A DNA stretch of 45,264 nucleotides from JBMNQS01 sp050944255 (lineage in GTDB: Bacteria > Bacillota > Clostridia > Christensenellales > Maliibacteriaceae), in NCBI GenBank assembly GCA_050944255.1, contig JBMNQS010000006.1:1-45264 (forward strand). Reading direction: 5' to 3'. Below are positions 1 through 6,568 of this stretch, piece after piece; within the stretch, counting starts at the first letter, position 1; the number at the start of each line of letters is the position of its first letter. The notes beneath the pieces are model-generated. The model had not been told where the DNA came from. It was given only the letters and a program-made list of their open reading frames with translations, and did no database searches. The position numbers and the translations under genes are program-made.

Positions 1-36
1 GCGCTGCTGAAAAGTTATTTTGAAAAGCGGCGGTAA
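1..36 (+). CDS. C-terminal tail of an upstream gene (partial)
   Basis: Frame 1 is open from the window edge and ends at a TAA after eleven codons (ALLKSYFEKRR). The basic, alpha-helical tail is compatible with a real protein end, and the hairpin block that follows would suit the 3' side of a gene. Nothing identifies the product, and a stretch this short could be open by chance. Confidence 0.3.
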   Translation, partial: ALLKSYFEKRR

Positions 37-68
37 TGCCGTTGAGAAGCGATAGCCTCCGGCGGCTA

Positions 69-268
69 AAAGGGGGCCTTCTTTGAAAAGAAGGCCCCCT
101 TTGGAATCCCCCAAGAAACTTTACCGCCGCAAGCTCCGCTTGCGGGGAGGGCAAACAGCAATAAGAATATGATCCTGCCGCGAAGCGTATAAAAGTCTTT
201 TTGGAGTTCTTAGAACCTTTTTCTTCCAGAAAAAGGTTCTAAGCGGATTCTTAAGGCGGAGCCTTAAG
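69..268. repeat. Cluster of four strong hairpins in a non-coding stretch
   Basis: Four near-perfect inverted repeats follow each other: 69-84/87-102 (GGGGGCCTTC arm, 2-nt loop), 127-134/138-145 (CCGCAAGC, TCC loop), 209-224/228-243 (16-bp arms around TCC) and 250-257/261-268 (CTTAAGGC, GGA loop). Three of the four have a 3-nt loop. No convincing gene lies between position 37 and 315. The block resembles a composite intergenic repeat. The first hairpin, followed by TTT, could also serve as a terminator for the gene leaving the window edge. Confidence 0.7.
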
Positions 269-315
269 CAGCATCCAAGAGAAGCGCCCTTTGGCCGCCG
301 GAGGCTCCCGCCCCC

Positions 316-657
316 TTACCGCCTGTACGCCTGCTGATTGCGCTGCAGCCGGGTGGACGCGGTGGGCGCGGTGGTTCTGGGGCGTTGTTCATCCTGGTGG
401 AACGTGGCGAATTTCAGCGAGAAGATATCGCACAGCACATGGGTCCTGTCACTTTCATCGTAGAGCAGCATATAGCATTTGCCCACCGAGCGCAAAACAC
501 CCTGCTTCTGTACCATGGAACCGGTGCCCGTAAAAAACTCGCATACGGCATACTGGCCGATATTCTCCCTCAATATCTTTTCAATTTCACCGCGGGTGAC
601 GCTTTTTTCCTCCGGTTCTTCCGGCAATTGGAATTGACGCGGTTTCTGTTCATCCAT
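316..657 (-). CDS. GerQ-like spore coat protein
   Basis: A 113-residue protein whose middle (about residues 25-87) follows the GerQ pattern: an IEKILREN.GQ opening, alternating short strands, and an ending in L.DIFSLKFATF, like the LDYVTF end of GerQ. GerQ is a coat protein crosslinked by transglutaminase and needed for normal germination in Bacillus. Here only the fold-level pattern is seen, and the residues are diverged. The start has a GGGGGA ribosome site 8-9 nt upstream. The tail after residue 90 is rich in Thr, Arg and Gln and unlike GerQ. A CATACATAT box on the minus strand (701-693) resembles the -10 of mother-cell sigma factors E/K, but I saw no good -35, so this is only suggestive. 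Confidence 0.6.
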   Translation of the reverse strand: MDEQKPRQFQLPEEPEEKSVTRGEIEKILRENIGQYAVCEFFTGTGSMVQKQGVLRSVGKCYMLLYDESDRTHVLCDIFSLKFATFHQDEQRPRTTAPTASTRLQRNQQAYRR

Positions 658-769
658 TACTTTTTCCCCCTTATCGAACTTTTCGCCTTTTAATATGTAT
701 GCGCAGGCCTCCTTTATTTTTCCGGCAATTATTTCTCGGCATGCAATTTAAATGCCCCTTTATTATCCG

Positions 770-798
770 TTGACAGCTTTTTGCTCCGGTGATATGCT
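770..798 (+). promoter_or_regulatory. Sigma-A promoter of the marR-ABC exporter operon
   Basis: TTGACA (770-775), a 17-bp spacer and TATGCT (793-798). It is the only strong promoter ahead of the MarR gene and would produce a leader of about 45 nt. Confidence 0.8.
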
Positions 799-825
799 TA
801 TTGCTAAGCGTCAAATTGTTAAGCG
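796..825 (+). promoter_or_regulatory. Probable MarR operator
   Basis: GCTTA-TTGC-TAAGC (796-809) is an inverted repeat overlapping the -10 box. TTGCTAAGCG (801-810) recurs as TTGTTAAGCG (816-825), 15 bp downstream. MarR proteins commonly bind such TTGC/GCAA-type palindromes over their own promoter, so autorepression by the next gene is the simplest reading. Confidence 0.6.
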
Positions 826-851
826 ATTATCTTTGGATGGAGGTGAACAAA

Positions 852-1322
852 GTGGCTGCTTTACAGGCGGAGGTCAGCCGCAAGCTCGGCCGGTTTATGG
901 GACTGATGCGCAACCGTCTGCACCGGCTGTGCCAGAATACCGGCATCCATTTCGGCCAGCTGCCGATGCTGGAATACTTGATGGAGCACCACGGCTGCAC
1001 CCAGCGGGATCTGGCGGAGCATATGAAAGTCTCCACCGCGTCCATCGCCGTCTCCACCAAAAGGATGCAGGCCGCCGGCCTGATCGAGAAGGTGGCCGAC
1101 AAAACCAATCTTCGCTGCAACAAGCTGACCATCACGGAGAAAGGGCGTTTGCTGGCCCATCGGTGCCGCAGTCTGCTCAACGAGAACGCCCGGGAGGCCT
1201 TCAGCGGCTTCACCGATGAACAGCTGCGCGATTTAAGCGATATCCTGGACCGGCTCATCGCCAATATCGACGACGGGCAGTCCGAATTTATTTATCCGCA
1301 TCCACATAAAAAACCGAGGTGA
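852..1322 (+). CDS. MarR-family transcriptional regulator
   Basis: A winged-helix regulator of 156 residues from the GTG start at 852, chosen because GGAGGTG lies 7 nt upstream. The ATG at 789 would put codons inside the promoter. The DNA-binding part reads CTQRDLAEHMKVSTASIA, followed by the wing around LRCNKLTITEKG, as in MarR/SlyA proteins. MarR proteins typically sense small ligands and repress adjacent efflux genes. The gene ends 6 nt before an ABC exporter pair and sits behind a promoter with an overlapping palindrome, so it most likely represses its own operon. The inducer cannot be read from the sequence. Confidence 0.9.
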   Translation: MAALQAEVSRKLGRFMGLMRNRLHRLCQNTGIHFGQLPMLEYLMEHHGCTQRDLAEHMKVSTASIAVSTKRMQAAGLIEKVADKTNLRCNKLTITEKGRLLAHRCRSLLNENAREAFSGFTDEQLRDLSDILDRLIANIDDGQSEFIYPHPHKKPR

Positions 1323-1328
1323 CAACAC

Positions 1329-3056
1329 TTGATCAAAAAATTGCTGCCCGCCCTTAAAGGTTACGGCAAACCGGCGCTTCTGGCGCCGCTTTTCGCGGTG
1401 CTGGAAGTTGGACTGGAAATCATCATGCCCTTTATCATGGCGAACATCATCAACATCGGCATTGCCAACGCGGACTTTGGGTACATCGTGCGCACCGGCC
1501 TTGTGATGATCGCGCTGGCCCTTCTGGCGCTTGCCTGCGGCGTACTGTGCGGGCGCTTCGCCTCCGTGGCCGGCACCGGCTTTGCCAAGGGGCTTCGCGG
1601 CCTGCTGTTCGCCAATATACAGCGTTTTTCCTTCGCCAATATGGACCGGTTCAACACCGCCTCTTTAATTACCCGCCTGACCACCGACATCACCAGCATA
1701 CAGCAGTCGTTTTTAATGTCCATGCGCATGCTGGCGCGCGCTCCCGTCATGCTGGTATCGGCCAGCTTCATGGCCTTCATGCTCAACGGCCGGCTGGCCG
1801 TCGTCTTTTTGGTGGCCATCCCCTTTATGGTCGCCGGGTTCTACCTGGTGGCCCGTGTGGCGCTGCCGCGCTTTATCGCCATGCTGAAAAAGTACGACCG
1901 CCTCAACGAGTCCGTGCAGGAAAACCTTATTGCCATACGCGTGGTGAAATCCTTTGTCCGCCAGGGCCACGAGAATGAAAAATTTGTGGCCTCCTCCCAG
2001 GATTTGAAGATGATGCAGCAAAAGGCCGAAAAACTGATGCTGTTTGCCATGCCGCTGATGATGTTCACCATGAACGCCTGTATGATCGCCGTATGCTGGT
2101 TCGGCGGCAATATGATCATCGGCGGCTCCATGCAGCCCGGCGACCTGATGGCCTTCCTGGCCTACATCACCCAGATTCTCATCTCCCTGATGCTGGCCGC
2201 TACGGTGATCATTATGCTGATTATGTCCCGCGCCTCGGCGGCGCGCATCGCGGAGGTACTGGACGAAGTGCCGGAAATCACCGATGAAAGCGCCGACAGA
2301 GGTCTTGAAGTCACCTCGGGCGATATCGAATTTGACCGTGTCACCTTCAGCTATGATCCAGGTTCGGACGAGCCCACGCTTTCGGATGTCAGCCTCAGCA
2401 TAAAAAGCGGCGAAACCGTGGGCATCATCGGCGGCACGGGCTCGGCCAAGACCACGCTGGTGCAGTTGATCCCGCGGCTGTACGACGTTACAAAAGGCGC
2501 TGTGAGAGTTGGCGGCCGCGACGTGCGGGAGTACACGATGCACCAACTGCGCGAGGCGGTGGCCATGGTGCTTCAGAACAACGTCCTTTTCTCCGGCACC
2601 ATCGCCGAGAACCTGCGCTGGGGCAACCCCGGCGCCTCGGACGAGGATATCGAAACGGCCTGCGTCATCGCCCAGGCCCACGACTTTATCATGGGCTTCC
2701 CGGATGGCTACCAGACGGTGCTGGGCCAGGGCGGCGTCAATCTCTCCGGCGGCCAGAAGCAGCGGCTCTGCATCGCCAGAGCACTGGTGAAAAACCCCAG
2801 GATTCTGATCCTGGACGACAGCACCAGCGCAGTGGACACCGCCACCGACAGCCGTATCCGCAGCCATCTTTCTAAAAAGACGCGGGATATGACCACCATC
2901 ATCATTGCCCAGCGCATCACCTCGGTCAGCGACGCGGATAAGATCATCGTCATGGAGGGCGGCCGCATCGACGATGTCGGCACACATAAGGAGCTGTTAA
3001 CGCGCAATACCATCTACCGGGAAGTGTACACCTCCCAGCAAAAGGGGGTGGCCTGA
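1329..3056 (+). CDS. Heterodimeric ABC exporter, subunit 1 (degenerate NBD)
   Basis: A fused exporter half of 575 residues: six membrane helices (about 1-310), then a nucleotide-binding domain. It starts at TTG 1329 behind GAGGTGAC. The P-loop near residue 370 reads GGTGSAKTT, with Ala where Gly is usual. The signature is LSGGQKQR. The Walker B end is LILDDSTSAVD, with Asp in place of the catalytic Glu. Such a degenerate site is the hallmark of one partner of asymmetric exporters of the BmrCD/TM287-288 type. Its partner follows with a 1-nt overlap (TGATG), so the two are presumably translationally coupled. The role is inferred to be export of drugs, lipids or peptides under MarR control. The substrate is unknown. 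Confidence 0.92.
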   Translation: MIKKLLPALKGYGKPALLAPLFAVLEVGLEIIMPFIMANIINIGIANADFGYIVRTGLVMIALALLALACGVLCGRFASVAGTGFAKGLRGLLFANIQRFSFANMDRFNTASLITRLTTDITSIQQSFLMSMRMLARAPVMLVSASFMAFMLNGRLAVVFLVAIPFMVAGFYLVARVALPRFIAMLKKYDRLNESVQENLIAIRVVKSFVRQGHENEKFVASSQDLKMMQQKAEKLMLFAMPLMMFTMNACMIAVCWFGGNMIIGGSMQPGDLMAFLAYITQILISLMLAATVIIMLIMSRASAARIAEVLDEVPEITDESADRGLEVTSGDIEFDRVTFSYDPGSDEPTLSDVSLSIKSGETVGIIGGTGSAKTTLVQLIPRLYDVTKGAVRVGGRDVREYTMHQLREAVAMVLQNNVLFSGTIAENLRWGNPGASDEDIETACVIAQAHDFIMGFPDGYQTVLGQGGVNLSGGQKQRLCIARALVKNPRILILDDSTSAVDTATDSRIRSHLSKKTRDMTTIIIAQRITSVSDADKIIVMEGGRIDDVGTHKELLTRNTIYREVYTSQQKGVA

Positions 3057-4993
3057 TGTCCGAACCCCGGCGGAAAACACCGCGTATGGGCGCAGGTCCC
3101 GGCACCGGCCCGGCAGGCGGCCCCATGCGCGCTCTGGTCAAGGCCAAAAACCCTCTGCAGACCATGCGACGCATCTTCTCTTACCTGAAGAGCTATAAGC
3201 CTCAGCTTGCGCTGGTGCTTTTGTCCATCGTCGTCAGCGCCCTTTCGAGCGTGGCGGGCACCTACCTGTTAAAGCCCCTTTTGAACGAGCACATCATCCC
3301 GCTGATCGGCAGGCAGGACCCCGATCTGTCGGGCCTGATCGGGATTCTGCTCGCCATGGGGGCCATCTACGTGGCGGGTGTGGCGTGCACGTACCTGTAC
3401 AGCTACCTGATGATGAAAATCTCCACCGAGGTGCTGCACCGCATCCGCACGGACTTGTTCACCCACATGCAGAAACTGCCCGTGCGCTACTTCGACACCC
3501 ATACCCACGGCGAATTGATGAGCCGCTACACCAACGATACCGACACGCTGCGCGAACTGCTGCGCGAGGGCATCCCGCAGATTCTTTCCACGGCCATTAC
3601 CCTGGGGGGCATCTTCGTGATGATGGTGGTCTTAAGCCCGCTTCTGACGCTTCTGACCGTCTTTATGCTGGCGGTGATGATCTTTGCCATCAGCCGGCTG
3701 GGCAAAAAGAGCTCCGCCCACTTTTCGGCGCAGCAAAAGCAGCTGGGCCGCGTCAACGGCTACATCGAGGAGATGGTGGAGGGCCAGAAAGTCATCAAGG
3801 TCTTCAACCAGGAAGAGAGGGTCACCGCCACATTCGGCACGCTCAACGAGGGCCTGTTCGAATCCACCCGCAAAGCCCAGACGTACGCCAGCGTGCTGAT
3901 GCCCATCATGATCAGCCTGTCCTACATCAACTACGCGCTGACGGCCACCGCCGGGGCGGCCATGGCGGTGGGCGGCCTCATCGACATCGGCTCCATCGCG
4001 TCGTTTTTGCAGTACTCCCGCTCCTTCTCCATGCCCATCACCCGCCTTTCCCAGATGTTCAATTCCTTTTTGTCGGCGCTGGCGGGCGCCGAGCGCGTCT
4101 TTGAGATGATCGACGAGCCGGCGGAGACGGACGACGGCTACGTGACGCTGGCCAATGTGACGCTGGCGCCGGACGGGAGCCTCACAGAGAGCTGGGAGCG
4201 TACCGGCCAGTGGGCGTGGCGCCATCCCCATAGCGACGGGACGCTGACCTACACGCCGCTTCGAGGCGACGTGCGCTTCTTCGGCGTCACCTTCGGCTAT
4301 GAGGAAAACAAAACCGTGCTGGAGGACATCTCCCTGTACGCCCGTCCCGGCGAGAAGATCGCCTTCGTGGGCTCCACCGGCGCGGGCAAGACCACCGTCA
4401 CCAACCTGATCAACCGGTTCTACGACGTACCCGACGGCAAAATCCGCTACGACGGCATCAACATCACCAAGATCAAGAAGGACGACCTTCGCCGCTCGCT
4501 GGGCATGGTGCTGCAGGACACGCACCTTTTCACCGGCACCGTCATGGAAAACATCCGCTACGGCAAGCTGGACGCCACCGACGAAGAGGTGATCCGGGCC
4601 GCCGAGCTGGCCAACGCCCACGGGTTCATCACCCGGCTGCCCAGAGGGTACCAGACGGTGCTCACAGGCGACGGCGCCAATCTGAGCCAGGGCCAGCGTC
4701 AGCTTCTCAACATTGCCCGCACCGCCATCGCCGATCCGCCGGTGCTGATCCTGGACGAGGCCACAAGCTCGGTGGACACCCGCACCGAGGCGCTGATACA
4801 AAAGGGGATGGACCGGCTCATGCGGGGGCGGACGGTGTTTGTCATCGCCCACCGGCTCTCCACCATCCGGGACTCCGACGCCATACTGGTGCTGGAAAAG
4901 GGCCGCATCATCGAGCGGGGGGACCACGAGGACTTGCTGGAGCAAAAGGGCAAGTATTACCAGCTGTACACCGGCATGTTCGAACTGGAATAG
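3056..4993 (+). CDS. Heterodimeric ABC exporter, subunit 2 (canonical NBD)
   Basis: A 645-residue membrane-fused ATPase. A Gly/Pro/Arg-rich cytoplasmic N-terminus of about 35 residues precedes six membrane helices. The ATPase domain has P-loop GSTGAGKTT near residue 438, signature LSQGQRQ and Walker B LILDEATSSVD with the catalytic Glu. Between the membrane and ATPase domains is a linker insertion of about 60 residues (around 360-415: LTESWERTGQWAWRHPH), a feature I recall from many clostridial exporters of this class. It pairs with the preceding degenerate subunit, so the heterodimer should have one hydrolysing and one regulatory ATP site. It is the last gene of the marR operon, with a strong terminator 70 nt downstream. 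Confidence 0.93.
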   Translation: MSEPRRKTPRMGAGPGTGPAGGPMRALVKAKNPLQTMRRIFSYLKSYKPQLALVLLSIVVSALSSVAGTYLLKPLLNEHIIPLIGRQDPDLSGLIGILLAMGAIYVAGVACTYLYSYLMMKISTEVLHRIRTDLFTHMQKLPVRYFDTHTHGELMSRYTNDTDTLRELLREGIPQILSTAITLGGIFVMMVVLSPLLTLLTVFMLAVMIFAISRLGKKSSAHFSAQQKQLGRVNGYIEEMVEGQKVIKVFNQEERVTATFGTLNEGLFESTRKAQTYASVLMPIMISLSYINYALTATAGAAMAVGGLIDIGSIASFLQYSRSFSMPITRLSQMFNSFLSALAGAERVFEMIDEPAETDDGYVTLANVTLAPDGSLTESWERTGQWAWRHPHSDGTLTYTPLRGDVRFFGVTFGYEENKTVLEDISLYARPGEKIAFVGSTGAGKTTVTNLINRFYDVPDGKIRYDGINITKIKKDDLRRSLGMVLQDTHLFTGTVMENIRYGKLDATDEEVIRAAELANAHGFITRLPRGYQTVLTGDGANLSQGQRQLLNIARTAIADPPVLILDEATSSVDTRTEALIQKGMDRLMRGRTVFVIAHRLSTIRDSDAILVLEKGRIIERGDHEDLLEQKGKYYQLYTGMFELE

Positions 4994-5063
4994 CCGATGG
5001 CATCCACATAAAGGGACGCGGCGAAAGCAGCCCTTCGTAAAACCGTATTGAATCAGAATTGGG

Positions 5064-5097
5064 AAGAAGGGCGCGGCGTTAGCCGCGCCCTTCTTTC
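5064..5097. terminator. Terminator between convergent genes
   Basis: GAAGGGCGCGGC (5066-5077), loop GTTA, GCCGCGCCCTTC (5082-5093), then a T-rich tail. The stem extends by A-T pairs on both sides. It ends the ABC exporter operon and may also serve the minus-strand gene that stops at 5104. Confidence 0.85.
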
Positions 5098-5103
5098 ATT
5101 TCG

Positions 5104-5400
5104 TCAAAGCTCCCCACCCATGACTAAATCGTCCATGCCGACAAAGGCTTCCGCCGTCATGATAAGGCCCAGCCTATAGCCGTAAATGAGATTGCGGACA
5201 GCCGTAAGCCTGCTCAGTTCCCCCTGTGCGTCCATGTACTTTTCAAACAGGATTGTTTCATCCTCATCCAGCCTCGCGCGAAGTTTCTCCTCATTGCCGA
5301 CCAGGACGCGCATGGCCTCCCCGTATTCGGAACCGCGCCTGAAAAATTGCGCTTCCGGCGATATATTGCCGTAGGCAAATTCCTCTAAAATACTGCTCAT
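5104..5400 (-). CDS. DUF6809-like small protein
   Basis: A 98-residue mostly helical soluble protein. It opens with SSILEEFAYGNISPEAQFF and continues RRGSEYGEAMRVL, the layout I recall for the uncharacterised DUF6809 family (from memory, unchecked). No signal peptide, membrane helix or enzyme motif is visible. The ATG at 5400 is chosen because GAAAGGAAGG lies 5 nt upstream. In-frame codons further upstream run into a promoter on the other strand. It lies behind an RHH gene in a two-gene module that is tandemly duplicated, and its leader is covered by a predicted counter-transcribed RNA. The function is unknown. Confidence 0.75.
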   Translation of the reverse strand: MSSILEEFAYGNISPEAQFFRRGSEYGEAMRVLVGNEEKLRARLDEDETILFEKYMDAQGELSRLTAVRNLIYGYRLGLIMTAEAFVGMDDLVMGGEL

Positions 5401-5545
5401 AAAAACCTTCCTTTCATCGTTGTTTGCCAACAATGCCTTGAAAGGACCGACGGCGCATGGTATAATATTTACGCCTCAGACCCTTTCGAGGGCATCTGTT
5501 GGTGGGGGAAGTGGCGTAATTCGTTTGCCGACAGTGCGCCACTTC
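5330..5545. repeat. Direct repeat copy 1 of the RHH/DUF6809 module
   Basis: About 215 bp closely match 5824-6033. The match covers the first 25 or so codons of the DUF6809-like gene, its leader, the opposite-strand promoter and the whole predicted RNA with terminator. It is a partial tandem duplication that diverges outside these limits. Confidence 0.85.
5438..5466 (+). promoter_or_regulatory. Promoter of predicted small RNA copy 1
   Basis: TTGAAA (5438-5443), exactly 17 bp, then TATAAT (5461-5466). The box and spacer are identical in copy 2, although flanking bases have drifted. No plus-strand protein gene follows. Confidence 0.75.
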
Positions 5546-5549
5546 TTTT
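5473..5549 (+). ncRNA. Predicted counter-transcribed small RNA, copy 1
   Basis: The predicted transcript is about 77 nt and starts some 7 nt after the TATAAT. It has a hairpin CAGA-CCCT-TTCG-AGGG..TCTG (UUCG tetraloop) followed by the terminator GAAGTGGCG (5508-5516)/CGCCACTTC (5537-5545) and TTTT. It is antisense to the interval between the RHH stop codon and the DUF6809 ribosome site, and its 3' end falls on the RHH stop codon. Existence as a transcript is an inference from promoter, structure and terminator. The strand is supported by the T-run, which occurs only on the plus side. Confidence 0.6.
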
Positions 5550-5736
5550 ATTCTTCTTTGAGTTTACACAGGTTGGAATAAATTAAATCAATACCAGCCC
5601 GTATAACCTCTGACCTTGACATCTTTGTAATTTTACAGCAGTAATCAAGTTTTTTGAGTTCTTCTTTCGTCATTCTCGTTTCGACTTTATCCTGCCGCGC
5701 ATTACCAGATGGAGGCCGACCTGTACGTGGACTCAA
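5548..5736 (-). CDS. Ribbon-helix-helix (CopG/Arc-type) regulator, copy b
   Basis: A 62-residue protein. After a basic N-terminus (PRTGRPPSG), a beta strand KVETRMTKEEL leads into two helices around LDYCCKITKMSRSEVIRAGID, the RHH layout of small dimeric DNA-binding proteins such as CopG and ParD. It starts at TTG 5736, with GAGGTG 5 nt upstream. The nearby ATG is followed at once by a stop. The gene has its own promoter and precedes the DUF6809-like gene, with the counter-transcribed RNA between them. It is probably a repressor of this module. Antitoxin or copy-control roles are possible but not shown. Confidence 0.8.
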   Translation of the reverse strand: MSPRTGRPPSGNARQDKVETRMTKEELKKLDYCCKITKMSRSEVIRAGIDLIYSNLCKLKEE

Positions 5737-5894
5737 ACCATCACCTCACTTCTTGTCCCGACATATATACCATATTGTTGTAGGGACGATAAGTCAATAG
5801 TGTGGTGATAATCTTTAGTAGCAGAACCGCGCTTGAAAAATTGCGCTTCCGGCGATATATTGCCGTAGGCAAATTCCTCTAAAATGCTTCTCAT
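5733..5894 (-). pseudogene. Truncated DUF6809-like gene (second copy)
   Basis: The first 25 codons (MRSILEEFAYGNISPEAQFF, then KRGSA) nearly match the intact gene downstream. The frame then enters unrelated sequence (TKDYHHTIDL) and stops four codons' length into the next RHH gene, giving 53 residues instead of 98. The break at about 5824 coincides with the end of the direct repeat, so the remnant looks like a by-product of the tandem duplication. Its ribosome site and leader are intact, so a short peptide could still be made. Confidence 0.75.
5769..5797 (-). promoter_or_regulatory. Promoter of RHH gene copy b
   Basis: On the minus strand, TTGACT (5797-5792), 17 bp, TATGGT (5774-5769). Inverted GTCCC/GGGAC half-sites flank the -10 (about 5756-5760 and 5782-5786) and could be the RHH operator. 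The promoter lies inside the out-of-frame tail of the truncated DUF6809 copy. Confidence 0.65.
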
Positions 5895-6033
5895 AAAAAC
5901 CGTCCTTTCATCGTGGTCTCCGACAACGCCTTGAAAGGACCGACGGCGCATGGTATAATATTTACGCCGCATTTGCTTTCGAGCATTGTGGTGTGGGAAG
6001 TGGCGTAAATCCTTACCGACAGCGCGCCACTTC
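5824..6033. repeat. Direct repeat copy 2 of the RHH/DUF6809 module
   Basis: Partner of the repeat at 5330-5545. Differences cluster in the hairpin stem, where they compensate each other, and in the terminator loop. The promoter core and terminator stem are unchanged. Confidence 0.85.
5931..5959 (+). promoter_or_regulatory. Promoter of predicted small RNA copy 2
   Basis: TTGAAA (5931-5936), 17 bp, TATAAT (5954-5959), with the same spacer sequence as copy 1. Confidence 0.72.
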
Positions 6034-6042
6034 TTTCATTTT
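5966..6042 (+). ncRNA. Predicted counter-transcribed small RNA, copy 2
   Basis: Same plan as copy 1. The hairpin stem is TGCT-TTCG-AGCA instead of CCCT-TTCG-AGGG, so two base pairs change on both sides while pairing and the UUCG loop persist. The terminator GAAGTGGCG (5997-6005)/CGCCACTTC (6025-6033) is identical and followed by a T-rich tail. It ends over the stop codon of RHH copy a. The compensatory changes favour a functional RNA over chance. Confidence 0.6.
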
Positions 6043-6206
6043 TTATTGAGAGCATAAATACCGTCGCGTAATCCTTGTGGACGTGATACGTCTTTTTGCT
6101 TGCAATATTCATCAAGTAAACGCAACTCTTTTTCGTTTAGGCGCACGTCAACACGAAAAGTTTTTGGATTATCCGAAACGGGCCGCCCTCTTGGTTTTCG
6201 TGGCAT
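6036..6206 (-). CDS. Ribbon-helix-helix (CopG/Arc-type) regulator, copy a
   Basis: A 56-residue protein starting at ATG 6206 behind AAAGGGGGTG. The basic N-terminus MPRKPRGRPVSDNPK is followed by the strand TFRVDVRLNEKEL and helices LRLLDEYCKQK and RPQGLRDGIYAL, the RHH layout. It shares the GRP...strand...helix plan with copy b but is clearly diverged. It has a canonical promoter with two direct repeats across it. It is followed by the small-RNA locus and a truncated DUF6809 gene. It is likely a dimeric repressor of its own promoter. Confidence 0.75.
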   Translation of the reverse strand: MPRKPRGRPVSDNPKTFRVDVRLNEKELRLLDEYCKQKDVSRPQGLRDGIYALNKK

Positions 6207-6232
6207 GTTCACCCCCTTTCCTTGCCAATATC

Positions 6233-6279
6233 ATTATAATTAAATACCGCCAAAAAATCAAGCGTTAAATTACCGCCAA
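6233..6279 (-). promoter_or_regulatory. Promoter of RHH copy a with two direct-repeat operators
   Basis: On the minus strand, TTGATT (6261-6256), 17 bp, TATAAT (6238-6233). The 14-15-bp element TTGGCGGTATTTAA / TTGGCGGTAATTTAA occurs twice (6253-6240 and 6279-6265), once in the spacer and once just upstream of the -35. RHH proteins often bind tandem sites of this kind, so autorepression is likely. Confidence 0.7.
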
Positions 6280-6501
6280 TAAATATGCGTAGCAGTTCTC
6301 ATGAGCTCTTCGGGAGGAAATGCTCTCTTATGCAGGAGGGTCTGAGCCGCGTCCTTTTATACAGCCGTTTCCGGCATCAAATAAAGTCCTTTTCGCACCG
6401 CGGAGGATCGGCACAGCCTGTTGCGAAAACGGTTTCCCTTATCTGGTTTTTGAAATTACTTTTAATAATTTTTAAAATTGTGTGAACTATGGTGAATAAT
6501 C

Positions 6502-6530
6502 TTGTAAGACAGTTTGCTTCGTGGTAAGAT
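6502..6530 (+). promoter_or_regulatory. Possible promoter of the DUF1836-SGNH pair
   Basis: TTGTAA (6502-6507), 17 bp, TAAGAT (6525-6530), each 4/6 to consensus, about 38 nt before the start codon. The rest of 6280-6500 holds no gene I can support. Confidence 0.4.
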
Positions 6531-6568
6531 ATACTTGTAATCCGCACGCGAAACAGGAGGACAACGCC

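Noticed and set aside
1713..2987. Long open frame antisense to the first ABC exporter gene (and similar ones at 3632-4945, 26516-27415, 30421-31686)
   Set aside because: These are His/Gly/Asp-rich shadow translations of GC-rich genes in another frame, without ribosome sites or family motifs. The opposite strand carries clear ABC, M29-like or Ald proteins.
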